64,000 nucleotides of DNA from G963676095 sp963676095 (GTDB lineage Bacteria > Bacteroidota > Bacteroidia > Bacteroidales > Prolixibacteraceae). The notes under the pieces are model-generated. The model did not search any database. It was given only the letters and a program-made list of their open reading frames with translations, and was not told the DNA's origin. Positions 35,416-43,882 of this stretch are shown here, piece by piece. The DNA lies in the NCBI GenBank assembly GCA_963676095.1, contig OY781040.1, positions 62,001 to 126,000 on the forward strand, given 5' to 3'. The position numbers were made by a program, and so were the translations under genes. Positions within the stretch are counted from its first letter, which is position 1; each line of letters opens with the position of its first letter.

Positions 35416-35928
35416 TCAGGAACTTATACATGGGAGTATATTCTGAAAACCGCTGCAGGCGCGCAGTTCAACGATAAACGCGTCCGGCTTTACAATCTTT
35501 TCCGCCTCTGCGTTTTTATAAGGGAAAAGAACGTATAACCCTTGTGCTGCAAGACTTCCGGAAGCTAACGCGTCCGGTTTTACAATCTTTGACCCCGACG
35601 CATTCCCGGTAAGGGTTTTTCCCCGGGTGCGTTGTTTCTCCCGGTTCCCCTCCAGGTACTCCGGATGGGTCTGGCGGTAGACGCTCTGGTACTTGTCCCC
35701 CGGATAGCGCGAATACCACTGTTCCCTGTTAGCCAGGCGCCTGGCTTTGTAACGGAAATCAGTCTTGAGCTTTTCCCGTTCCCATTTATTTTTACGGGCC
35801 TGCTGACACTCTCTGGAACCACAATACCGTTGTTCCCCTTTTAACCGTGGATTCTTTTTAAAACGCCTGTGGCAATGATGGCAGGTAAAGGTCTCTGTTG
35901 ACATACATCCCTGGGTTTTTGGATGCAT
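35416..35928 (-). CDS. Zinc-ribbon protein of the transposon (copy 1)
   Basis: Up to 170 residues (start at 35928, or eight codons later at 35904). Cys16, Cys19, Cys36 and Cys41 (TCHHCHRRF and RYCGSREC) form a treble-clef or zinc-ribbon-like site, followed by a very basic helical part (KARRLANREQWY, GNREKQRTRGK). The C-terminal third is unusual: two KIVKPDA repeats exactly 30 residues apart are encoded by DNA direct repeats (35566-35587, 35476-35497) that recur once more after the stop codon. It may be a DNA-binding regulator. Identical to 50598-51110. Confidence 0.75.
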   Translation of the reverse strand: MHPKTQGCMSTETFTCHHCHRRFKKNPRLKGEQRYCGSRECQQARKNKWEREKLKTDFRYKARRLANREQWYSRYPGDKYQSVYRQTHPEYLEGNREKQRTRGKTLTGNASGSKIVKPDALASGSLAAQGLYVLFPYKNAEAEKIVKPDAFIVELRACSGFQNILPCISS

Positions 35929-36420
35929 GTACTATCCCCGAACTGATTTGGTTTGGATTTACATGGATGAAACTATGAAAATACGGCTAAAATGATTGGT
36001 ATCAATTCCTTCCGATCACTGGTATCATTCCAAACCGACGCCGAAACAAAACAAGAAAGTAATGTATGGTTTATTATTTAAAGCCGTGTCGCAAACCCTT
36101 TTGGAACTCTCCAAAGACACGCGGCACCTGGGGGCAGATATTGGATTAATTACCGTGTTGCACACCTGGGGTCAGAATATGACGGAGCATCCGCACCTGC
36201 ATTGTATCATGCCCGCAGGCGGACTGAGTTTTGACCGGGAGCATTGGGTGCATATACCGGACAAAAACAATTTTTTTATAGCAGGAAAGGTGTTGTCAAA
36301 AAAGTTCAGGGGTAAATACCTGGATTTACTGAAACAGGAATACGACAAGGGAAAACTGGTACTGACCGGCAAACTGACGGACATAAAAGGGCCTGTGCAG
36401 TTTTCCCGTTTTCTTACCCG

Positions 36421-36977
36421 TCCTGTACGTTACGTCCCATCTGGTTAGTTACCATGCCGCTGAGGGTGTAAAAACTCCGGCGCATATCTGTCGGGTACGA
36501 ATACAGATAATACCGCATGGACGATGTAAGACTGAACATGCTATGGCTGTGTTAAAAGCAACAGGGACCTGAGCATCTCCGGATTTGACACACCCTCCAG
36601 TTTTACCCGTACTCCGTTGGGATAGTTGATCTCACTACAAATCGTTTGGTTGGCAGCCGGATTTGGAAAAGCTTCCGGACAATTCTGTCCTGGCGATGGA
36701 AGCCGGGATGCCTGTGGTCCGTTTCCAAAAATCACCGGTACAAATCCTCTTTTGGGCGGAAGCTGTCCTTTTAGCTTGTTCTGCCAATAGAAGAACTTAG
36801 CTGCACTCATATGCTGATTCGCACAATAATCACGGATGGATAACCCGGACGCCTGAAAATCGTCGTAGATAGCCCGGAATTTTTTCTCGTTTAACATGTC
36901 GCTGTCTGTATTGATGCAATTGACAAACTTAAAAAACGACACGACCACTTAAAATACGGGGTTTACCGAATGCTTAC
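36421..36977 (-). mobile_element. IS66-like element, 5' fragment
   Basis: Matches the left part of the intact IS66 (56479 onward) in reverse, from its end repeat GTAAGCATTCGGTAAACCCC (36977 leftwards) to the beginning of the second gene. It joins the IS91 transposase near 36416-36440, where both share GTCCTGTACGTTACGTCC-like sequence. Confidence 0.85.
36541..36897 (-). CDS. IS66 accessory protein TnpA-like (orphan copy)
   Basis: A 118-residue protein from ATG 36897 (MLNEKKFRAIYDDFQASGLS); the frame is open upstream to 36948. A helix-turn-helix-like region (SIRDYCANQHMSAAKFFYWQ) matches IS66 first-gene products. It differs from the intact element's protein at two residues (SA for SE, CS for CC). 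The rest of the element is missing, so it probably has no function. Confidence 0.8.
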   Translation of the reverse strand: MLNEKKFRAIYDDFQASGLSIRDYCANQHMSAAKFFYWQNKLKGQLPPKRGFVPVIFGNGPQASRLPSPGQNCPEAFPNPAANQTICSEINYPNGVRVKLEGVSNPEMLRSLLLLTQP

Positions 36978-37135
36978 AACCTATCAACCGATAAGAACTT
37001 TGCCAGCGGGCGATGCGCTTGGCATACCTCTTAAACCCCAATATTTTATACCGCGTGTTACCGCCTGGTGTTCATTGTTTTCAGTCATTATTCTTTCCAT
37101 ATATTTCTTTAGCATAGTCACAAAATATATCATAA

Positions 37136-37840
37136 TCATTCTACAAAAGAGAACATTAAGTGATATAGTTTTAGATCCTGACTAACCTTTGTCAAATGAT
37201 TTGAACTATAATGAAATTCAAAGTCGTCAATGAAATTTTCTTTTGTCAGTGGGACTGTTGTGTCAATTTGTTTGAAATCATTCTTTAAAAGGTAATTGAT
37301 ATCTTCAACATTACTATGAATATCCAAAGAGTCAATTACAAAACCAACCATTGCATTTAGTTTATAATAAGAACAATAAAACCCTGTTGTAAATCTTTGA
37401 ATTCCATTGTCAATATATTTATAGTTTAATCCAGAAACACCTCGTCGTGCTTGATTGTCTAACCTTTTGCATTCAAGAATATAATATGCATCATCGGATA
37501 CTAAAGGATTAACAGGCATAACCCTTATATCTACGCGACCGGTTAAACTATTTTCACTTGTTTCTCTATCAAATAGATAGTTTGTCAAATTCAATTCCTT
37601 TTTTATATAAGAATTTTTTAAATAATCAAGCAACAGAATATCTCTAATTCCATTTTCATCGTTAAGTGGAATTGGTTTATTGCTAGCAATCAACTTTTTA
37701 TAGCAACAAGTAACTTTAGAAAGTATGAATTCGAATTCAAGTGTGCATATTTTATCCTTAAACAAAAACTCAGAAGCATCTAACTTATTTTCCACTATAA
37801 GCCCTCCTGTTTGTTTTGAGTATTGCATCCATAAATTCAT
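37136..37840 (-). CDS. PD-(D/E)XK nuclease-like protein of the methylase cassette
   Basis: Up to 234 residues. The nuclease core is visible as GRVDIRVMPV ... DDAYYILECKRLD, giving Asp104, Glu123 and Lys125 of a PD-(D/E)XK site. The frame overlaps the methylase end by 56 bp from ATG 37840. A GTG at 37795 preceded by AGGAGG is an alternative start that overlaps by only 11 bp. Same strand and coupled to the methylase gene, so it is the likely restriction or effector part of the cassette. Length and flanks match no restriction enzyme I can name. Confidence 0.75.
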   Translation of the reverse strand: MNLWMQYSKQTGGLIVENKLDASEFLFKDKICTLEFEFILSKVTCCYKKLIASNKPIPLNDENGIRDILLLDYLKNSYIKKELNLTNYLFDRETSENSLTGRVDIRVMPVNPLVSDDAYYILECKRLDNQARRGVSGLNYKYIDNGIQRFTTGFYCSYYKLNAMVGFVIDSLDIHSNVEDINYLLKNDFKQIDTTVPLTKENFIDDFEFHYSSNHLTKVSQDLKLYHLMFSFVE

Positions 37841-40832
37841 CTACATCCTGATAACCAACAGCTTTATGCCATAATCTTTTTTCATTTGGTTTAAAAATGT
37901 AAAAGAATTCCTTTTCAAATCCACGAAAATCTTTTTGAACGAATAGTTTGTCGGTTATTTTCTGAGATGATAACTCAATCGCTTTTGACAATAATTTTTC
38001 TTTAGCTTTATTTTCCCAAACGATAGTTTGTTGGTAGCTACCTTTGGGCACGACCTTAAAGAACATTCCAATAATTTGATTTGAATGCCAAATCTCAACA
38101 ATGAATTCTTGCTTTTCGGTATTTAAAGATGGACTAAAACGGTCAATAAATAATTGCGCATATGATTCAATATTTGAGTCTTTAATTCGAATAGATTCAA
38201 AATGCTTCTCGTAACCTGCGTGTTGCATCTGTACCGGAATTATTACATTATTTGCATAATCAATTAATGCTTTTTCCGCATCATCAATACTAAACTCGTT
38301 AAAAATTGACGATTCAAGTTTCTCTATTTTGTTATTTATTTCTTTTTCTAATATTTGACCGTTTAGAAAATTCTCTTCGTTATTTAATTTTTCTATTAAT
38401 CTTTGAACCTCAAGGTAGTTTTTAGATATGTTTGTGCTAAAAATATATGGGGTTTTCCATTTCTCTTGATCATGTACCTGCTCTCTCTCTATTCCAACTG
38501 AAGAAAAAGTATTTAAAGCTAAATAAGAGAAAAGTTTAGAATTAAAAATTGCGCACATCACCTGTAATGATATAATTCCTTTATCTCCATCCAATGCTTT
38601 TATTGCTGTTAATGAATCTGCAAATAATGCAAAAGAATTATTTACTGCTGAAGTTATTTTATACTCATTTGATATACCTTTTTTTAGTAAAATCATTGGA
38701 GGTTCAAAGAGCTTCATGTTTTTTAGAAGATGTACTTCGTCATATTCCCAAGTCTCAAAAGTTTTGGTAACCCAATAGGGTTGAATATTCTGTTTAGTTG
38801 TTTTTAAGAATGGCAAACCAATTAAATGCCTAGAATCTTGATTCTTGTCACGTTTTCCTTCTCCTCCACCTCCAATTTGAATACCTTGTCCTTTAACATA
38901 TTTACTACTATCACTAATTTCATCACCTATAGATGAATAATTAAACTTTAGCCGGTCAATAAAATTAAAATCCAAATAAGAACCATATACCAAGGTTTTC
39001 CAAAGCCAATCGTATTGTTTTAACTTTACTTGTTGCACCTCTTTGATGTCGGTACGATACAATGAGAATATTTTAAACAACTTAAAGAACTGACTTGGTT
39101 TTAATGAGATATGCTTAATTATATTTTTTGTAGTATCTTGATTTAATGCTGGCTTATAAAATATTATTGCAGCCGGAGCAATTGATGGATCATTAGATTT
39201 ATCAAAAACCTGATGTCTAACAGGAGCCAATTCAAATACTCGTTGGATAATGAAATTATCTAAAAAGTATTTTCTAAAATTTATACCATTGAGGTTGTAT
39301 AAAACCTTACTTGTTACAATAAGAGACGCTGTATCTGATATTGAAAAATCACTTACCCGCAATAAAAATGCCTGCGCTATTTCATTGTTGCTAATAGTAA
39401 TCCTATTCTCTGTTTCTAAATACTCTTTTTTCTCTCTCTTGTTTCTTTCATTGATGTATTTTACAAACAATGGTGATTTTTCACCATTTCCTCTTTTCCA
39501 TGGAGGATTTCCAATAATAAAATTTAAATTTTTCTTCCCTAATAAATCATTATACAGATGTTTGGTATTAAAGAAATCGGCTTCGAAAAAATTAGTATTC
39601 AATAATTTGGGGAACCTAAATGTTTCAATACTTGCTGGTTCTTGATAATCAAGTAAAGTTAATTGTAGTGAGAATATTGCAACTTGAATTGCAGAAAGAT
39701 TTTTATCAATTCCATAAATGTTATCAATAGCTAATTGCTTTAATACATCTTTGAATTCGTCTGAATCCTCCTTAATGTCTGGATTTAACGCAATAAATTT
39801 TTCAATTACCTTTCGAAGTGTCTCTACTAAAAATATCCCCGAACCACAAGCCGGATCAAGCACTCGACAGTTGTATTCTTTGGAATTGTTTTTTAAATAA
39901 GTTTCAACAGTTTCAGACAGAATATAATCAACTAAAAATAGTGGAGTGTAATATGCACTATCTTCTTCCTGATTGCCGATAAAAGATTCATAAACATTAC
40001 TAATGAACTCAATTGGAATTATGGCGAAGTCATACAATTTAAAAAGTGATTTTTGCCCATTTCCCAGATCATCTTCGCTCAAAAGACTAATGATTGTTTT
40101 AAAAGAACGATCAGTTATACTTTGGTAATCTCGATCTTCTAATAGAAACATATCGCCATTAAATCTTTCCTCCAGATATTTAAAAAAACCAATAGCTTTT
40201 TCTCTTTTTGAAAGAATGGAGCATAGATCATCGTTAAACAAGAGCCTACTTTCACCATCATAACCAATTTTGACCTGTCGGTCAATAAGATATCGAACAA
40301 AAATAACCTTCCCAATCAAGGCATTCGCAATCAAGGTATCTAGCTTATGTTGATTGATTAAAATATCTCTGGCTAATTCAATGTTTTTTAGAAGCTGGTA
40401 ATCAACTCTGCTCTCATAGCGTAAGTTTTCCTGATACTTTTCCCATGTATTACCAGAAACAATTTCGAAATAATTAAAGTCTCCAAGACAGTCCTCATTT
40501 CCAATAAACTGTAATGTTGACTTTTCAATCAGATAAGTAAATCCATTAAAAACCTCTATTGTTCCATCAAAAGCAAATATTACAATTGGCGATTCATTAA
40601 AATTCCATAATGCCTTATGAATATTTTCAGTGTTTTTGGGGTTATCATAAAAGAGGATTAATGGTTTGTTATCAAAATTGAAGAATGCATCAGGTTTAAG
40701 CTTATTCCCAATTAATCGCTCAATGCGACTTGAAAATTGACACTCTTCTTTCCATAAATTTTCAGATGTAATAAAGAGGCCATTCTCTCTATTAATACTG
40801 AGCTTTTTGAATATGTCAAGAAGATTTTTCAT
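37785..40832 (-). CDS. N6-adenine DNA methylase, type IIG/Eco57I-like
   Basis: A 1015-residue protein. Motif I is DPACGSGIFLVETL (about 326-339) and the catalytic motif IV is GNPPWKRG (441-448). An N-terminal domain (LKPDAFFNFDNKPLILFYD) resembles a decayed PD-(D/E)XK fold. After about 500 a long target-recognition-like region (FLKTTKQNIQPYWV, CAIFNSKLFSYLALNTFSS) follows. The gene starts directly at the stop of the XRE gene (40833) and overlaps the nuclease gene, so the three form an operon. It protects or modifies DNA; whether restriction is by its own N-terminus or the neighbour is open. Confidence 0.9.
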   Translation of the reverse strand: MKNLLDIFKKLSINRENGLFITSENLWKEECQFSSRIERLIGNKLKPDAFFNFDNKPLILFYDNPKNTENIHKALWNFNESPIVIFAFDGTIEVFNGFTYLIEKSTLQFIGNEDCLGDFNYFEIVSGNTWEKYQENLRYESRVDYQLLKNIELARDILINQHKLDTLIANALIGKVIFVRYLIDRQVKIGYDGESRLLFNDDLCSILSKREKAIGFFKYLEERFNGDMFLLEDRDYQSITDRSFKTIISLLSEDDLGNGQKSLFKLYDFAIIPIEFISNVYESFIGNQEEDSAYYTPLFLVDYILSETVETYLKNNSKEYNCRVLDPACGSGIFLVETLRKVIEKFIALNPDIKEDSDEFKDVLKQLAIDNIYGIDKNLSAIQVAIFSLQLTLLDYQEPASIETFRFPKLLNTNFFEADFFNTKHLYNDLLGKKNLNFIIGNPPWKRGNGEKSPLFVKYINERNKREKKEYLETENRITISNNEIAQAFLLRVSDFSISDTASLIVTSKVLYNLNGINFRKYFLDNFIIQRVFELAPVRHQVFDKSNDPSIAPAAIIFYKPALNQDTTKNIIKHISLKPSQFFKLFKIFSLYRTDIKEVQQVKLKQYDWLWKTLVYGSYLDFNFIDRLKFNYSSIGDEISDSSKYVKGQGIQIGGGGEGKRDKNQDSRHLIGLPFLKTTKQNIQPYWVTKTFETWEYDEVHLLKNMKLFEPPMILLKKGISNEYKITSAVNNSFALFADSLTAIKALDGDKGIISLQVMCAIFNSKLFSYLALNTFSSVGIEREQVHDQEKWKTPYIFSTNISKNYLEVQRLIEKLNNEENFLNGQILEKEINNKIEKLESSIFNEFSIDDAEKALIDYANNVIIPVQMQHAGYEKHFESIRIKDSNIESYAQLFIDRFSPSLNTEKQEFIVEIWHSNQIIGMFFKVVPKGSYQQTIVWENKAKEKLLSKAIELSSQKITDKLFVQKDFRGFEKEFFYIFKPNEKRLWHKAVGYQDVDEFMDAILKTNRRAYSGK

Positions 40833-41063
40833 TTACAACTTCTGAATTTTAGTGTTCAAATGCATTGGTGCGATTAAATCTCTAATATCTACATTCAGGG
40901 CAATTGCTATATCACCTAAAGTATCCAAAGTAGGCTGAACTCTATTCGTACACCATCTTGAAATAGTGGTTTCGTCCTTTCCTATTTTCTCAGCTAACCA
41001 TCTATTCGTTTTCTCCTGCTCTGCTAGAACTATTTTTATCCTATTCTTAATCGTGCCACTCAT
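40833..41063 (-). CDS. XRE-family helix-turn-helix regulator of the methylase cassette
   Basis: A 76-residue DNA-binding protein. The HTH_3 domain is NRWLAEKIGKDETTISRWCT (about 20-39), with a following helix (LDTLGDIAIALNVDIRDLIA). It is first in the operon, and its stop codon abuts the methylase ATG. It is likely a controller of methylase and nuclease expression, as C proteins are in many restriction-modification systems. The role is inferred from position and size. Confidence 0.85.
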   Translation of the reverse strand: MSGTIKNRIKIVLAEQEKTNRWLAEKIGKDETTISRWCTNRVQPTLDTLGDIAIALNVDIRDLIAPMHLNTKIQKL

Positions 41064-41252
41064 ATTATTTAGAGAATATAATCAAATAATTAGCATTTAA
41101 TGCAAATGTATTTTTTTTTTCAGAGAGTACAATCAAAAAACAGTTCTTTTGCAAACTTAATTCGCATAGGTTTGAAATATTTGGGAATTAGCTGTTTTGC
41201 AGGCTGGTTATCGTTTTTATCGTTTTTACACTTGGCGGTAACGTTTCGAAAA

Positions 41253-42035
41253 ACCGAGTAGGCAAGGGGAATTTCACCCCAAGCCTCTCACAGAACCGTG
41301 CTTGATAGTCTCCCATCACACGGCTCTTCTAATATGTCATACAATATAAAGCTCATCCTCGTTAAAGTTGGCAAATTGCACTTCACATTAGCTAACCCCT
41401 TCGCTCCTCTTCCATTACAGTTGTATCTTCACTACTACGGGTTAGTCTGCCCCTACATGAATCATCGGTTTACCGCCTCTGGGTTGTGCCCATTGTGCGT
41501 TTCCCTTAGCATAAACATGCAGGTTCTCAAGTTACGTAATTAAGCCCGGATAAAGTTCTTGCCTCTTTTGTGACGCCTGCCATAGTGCCAGTAAACAGGT
41601 GCCCGCACTATTTGTCATTGCATCGTGCAGTCTACAACTTTTGACAGAATATAACGCCCTTTTCGACACTTCTTCAGAGGTTAACTTGCGTTCAACTCCT
41701 TTATTCCTACCAACCAGCACTCGTGGTCCCGGTCTTAACCTAAACGCTCAGCACCATGGCTCTTTACCACAGCACCTTTAGGCAGTTTGATGCCCTCTCC
41801 TGTAAGACGACACCGGAGGTTCAACTTACAACTGTTTCCTCCATCTTAGTTACAGCATGCAGAACTTTATTTTGCCGCTGTTCTGCTTCTCGGCACACTA
41901 TGAAACGTTGGGGATTGCGAGCTTCGTTCCTATCCCCCGACACAAACGCCGATGCGGGGCAGAACACTTGATTTAACCACTTAAACCCCAATGTTTTATA
42001 CACGATGTGTGCGCCCTGCATGAGCAGGGCGCACA
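41253..42035 (-). mobile_element. ORF-less group II intron
   Basis: On the minus strand the sequence carries domain-I-like text (GGACCACGAGTGCTGG and AACGAAGCTCGC) and ends with a canonical 34-nt domain V (41326-41293: GAGCCGTGTGATGGGAGAC then TATCAAGCACGGTTC), followed by TGTGAGAGGC, a domain VI hairpin (TTGGGGTGAAATTCCCC) and the end CCTACTCGG. There is no reverse transcriptase frame; the longest frames inside are under 85 codons. The 5' end is taken at the GTGTGCGCCC palindrome (42006-42035). It is about 780 bp, near the size expected for an intron without ORF. Confidence 0.75.
42006..42035. repeat. Palindrome at the intron 5' edge
   Basis: Arms GTGTGCGCCCTGC and GCAGGGCGCACAC around ATGA. 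A variant (GTGCGCCCTGC ... GCAGAGCGCAC) marks the 5' edge of the other group II intron at 24956-24980. Confidence 0.7.
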
Positions 42036-42083
42036 CACGAATTAAAACACAATTGAGCAGGGGGGCCGAAAGCCGGAGATATC

Positions 42084-42122
42084 AAAAAAGGCAGCAGATA
42101 GACAAACCTACTGCCTTTTTTC
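42084..42122 (+). terminator. Bidirectional terminator-like hairpin
   Basis: AAAAAAGGCAG, a 17-nt loop, CTGCCTTTTTT: a 5-bp G/C stem plus A/T pairs with a T run on either strand. Confidence 0.55.
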
Positions 42123-42638
42123 TTGGCTCAACTGTGCCTTAATTCCTAATTTGTTGTAAGCTGGTGTTCATTGTTCAAAGTCAACCCGTTACAAGTTTTG
42201 ACAAATCTAATATTTTATCTTAATCAATCTGCACTGACCTTGACACCTTGCAACGGAGCACGAATTTATTTTGTTTTTTGTGGGTGAGGAAACCCCAAAC
42301 CGCCCTTAAAGGCGGTAACAGGGCTGGCATTTGTTACCTCTTTGGCAAGTTTTGGTTGGAGCTTGGCTCGTGTGACTTGCCAATGTGGTAACAAATAGGG
42401 TGGGTAATAGTATCTTTAAATGTTTTTATTTGCTAAAAAGTTGAAAAAGTTCAGAAAACTTATCTTCAATGGTACTGGTGACTGCTGTTATTTTTGCATC
42501 CAAAAATAATTTCCTTTCGTTACGCTACTGTACTGTTTCGATAGATTCCCCGGTATTACTTATTTTAATCCGATTTGTAAGGTTGCCAGTAGAATGTTTG
42601 GCAGTTTTATTGATGTTTGGGTCAAAAGCCATATTTTT
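42123..42638. other. Gene-poor stretch with a possible coding remnant
   Basis: About 515 bp without a supported gene. On the minus strand near 42420-42500 a short frame (LDAKITAVTSTIEDKFSELF) resembles the end of small Bacteroidota proteins but has no clear start. GGTAACAAATGCCAGCCC-like inverted pieces occur at 42310-42400. Confidence 0.35.
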
Positions 42639-43106
42639 TTATTGTTTATGTACAGTACTAGACTTTGTCACAAAGCCTTTTAAAGCTGTGCCAAGTTCTT
42701 CAAAGTCATGATCAAGCTTCTGCTTAAATGAGTCCCATTTTTCTGGTCCTTCTACATTATATTCCTCAATCTTCTTCTTTATTTTATTCTTCCCTAATTC
42801 TAATGCAACTATTGTTTCTTCATACTTTGATTTAATGTTTTCAACATTAAAAACTGAAGATGATTCAGAATCAGCACCCAAACTATCCTGAGTTTCTTTC
42901 AGTTCTTTTTTCTTAGCATCTATTTTAATAATGACCTCTTCCAATGCCTTGTCTAATTTCTGCTTGGCATTTTTTACATCCTTTTTAGAAAGCTTAAGTC
43001 TGCCTTTTGCCTCATTAAGTTCCTTTTCCAATACTTCACAATTAGACAAATCTGAACTACTGGCAAAACCTGTTACGGTTAAGTGTTTTAATATTTTTTT
43101 ATTCAT
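42639..43106 (-). CDS. sll1863-family-like coiled-coil stress protein
   Basis: A 155-residue, highly charged coiled-coil protein (about 25-120). The C-terminal motif WDSFKQKLDHDFEELGTALKG is shared with the lipoprotein at 48141-48602 and is characteristic of the sll1863-like stress response group. The N-terminus (MNKKILKHLTVTGFASSSD) is a weak signal-like segment without a lipobox. Function is unknown; it stands last in a minus-strand series of envelope and stress genes. Confidence 0.75.
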   Translation of the reverse strand: MNKKILKHLTVTGFASSSDLSNCEVLEKELNEAKGRLKLSKKDVKNAKQKLDKALEEVIIKIDAKKKELKETQDSLGADSESSSVFNVENIKSKYEETIVALELGKNKIKKKIEEYNVEGPEKWDSFKQKLDHDFEELGTALKGFVTKSSTVHKQ

Positions 43107-43154
43107 GATTATACTTTTAATTTGGATATAGTTATTTGAGAATATTTATTGAGG

Positions 43155-43541
43155 TCAACCAACTTTTTCAAAATGTTCTTTTACAAATGCATGCATCTGA
43201 TTTTCCGTTAAATTGTCAGTTGTTTCAACGTCAATCTTTATGTTATTAAAATGGCTATCTTCTTTTAATAAATTGTGCAATTCCGTTTTGGCATTGGTTG
43301 GGCCAAATAATAGCACTTCTGTATAGCCCTTTAAAACCTCACTTAGCCTTTTAAAAAAATCTGAAAGTTGGTCTTGCTCAGTATTATGTTTCAGGCTTTC
43401 ATCCATGCCAAAGTTTTGTTTTTCTCCTTGTATGGAAAGCGATTCAATTTCATAAGAAGTAAAAGAGCTATTTTTTTCTTCTATTATTTGAGCTTTGGTA
43501 TGATCTAACCAAACACCTAGTCTTTTTTTAGGGATTTTCAT
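43155..43541 (-). CDS. Bacterial eRF1-like (baeRF-type) small protein
   Basis: A 128-residue protein beginning RLGVWLDHTKAQIIEEKN with YTEVLLFGPTNAKTELHNLL and a helical end (TENQMHAFVKEHFEK). The alpha/beta pattern and the GPTNAKTEL helix resemble the small proteins related to archaeal and bacterial eRF1-like domains found in stress clusters. The enzymatic or ribosome-related role is not established. It lies 49 bp upstream of the coiled-coil gene on the same strand. Confidence 0.6.
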   Translation of the reverse strand: MKIPKKRLGVWLDHTKAQIIEEKNSSFTSYEIESLSIQGEKQNFGMDESLKHNTEQDQLSDFFKRLSEVLKGYTEVLLFGPTNAKTELHNLLKEDSHFNNIKIDVETTDNLTENQMHAFVKEHFEKVG

Positions 43542-43551
43542 CTTAAATAAT

Positions 43552-43713
43552 TTAAGTCTTTTTTTTATTTGATAGTTTTTTATCGAATACTATCCTGATT
43601 AGAACAACTAGTCCAGCAGCTGCAAGCCATAAGTGAACCATTGAAGAAGGCTTAAAAATAATTATCCAAATAAGTACCAATAATCCTGCAATTACATAAA
43701 GTAAATTTTTCAT
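43552..43713 (-). CDS. lmo0937-family-like small membrane protein
   Basis: A 53-residue protein (ATG 43713, TAA 43552) with two transmembrane stretches: LLYVIAGLLVLIWIIIF and VHLWLAAAGLVVLIRIVF, and a basic tail (DKKLSNKKKT). Size, the NLLY start and the two-helix layout match lmo0937/DUF5670 small membrane proteins. A second member, broken by an IS91-like element, is at 45476-48095. Confidence 0.7.
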   Translation of the reverse strand: MKNLLYVIAGLLVLIWIIIFKPSSMVHLWLAAAGLVVLIRIVFDKKLSNKKKT

Positions 43714-43882
43714 GATTTTTGAATTTAAGAATGAAAGTCAAATGCTTTTTTCTGTTTCCAACTGTCAAATCTTTTATTGATTTGCCTAATTCACCCATTC
43801 CATTGTTAATTTTTAGAAAACAACAGTTAGCTAACTGTTTTAAGAGAAACCAACTATTGTTTTGAAATTTCTGTATGAGTTA

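Larger units (their letters stand above)
31913..36046 (-). mobile_element. IS21-like transposon with zinc-ribbon and ParB-like genes, copy 1
   Basis: 4134 bp, the same length as copy 2 (50480-54613) and with four products identical in sequence. Ends are related inverted repeats TTTCCGCGTCGGCCTG and TTTCGGCGTCGGTTTG (13 of 16). A 7-bp target duplication CAAAACA (31906-31912, 36047-36053) flanks it inside an IS91-type transposase gene. Gene order in the direction of transcription: zinc-ribbon, ParB-like, istA-like, istB-like. Confidence 0.92.
31582..36420 (+). pseudogene. IS91-family transposase (second type), split by the IS21-like transposon and truncated
   Basis: 31582-31912 encodes the N-terminal zinc-binding part (CDHCSYTGKSYNSCRNRHC, CQQKDKLGWLDKR, FTLPHELNRLCLQN). 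After the 4134-bp transposon the gene resumes at 36047 with a 7-bp duplication (CAAAACA), giving KKVMYGLLFKAVSQTLLELS and the HUH motif HPHLHCIMPAGG. It ends near GPVQFSRFL (about 36416), where IS66 sequence takes over (TRPVRYVPSG). The catalytic tyrosine region is lost. Confidence 0.82.

Noticed and set aside
40350..40832. Type I restriction (HsdM) reading of the methylase
   Set aside because: There is no HsdS or HsdR gene, and length plus motif order fit a type IIG-like methylase better.
42240..42400. tRNA-like or riboswitch-like fold
   Set aside because: Short inverted pieces exist, but no cloverleaf or known riboswitch core could be traced.
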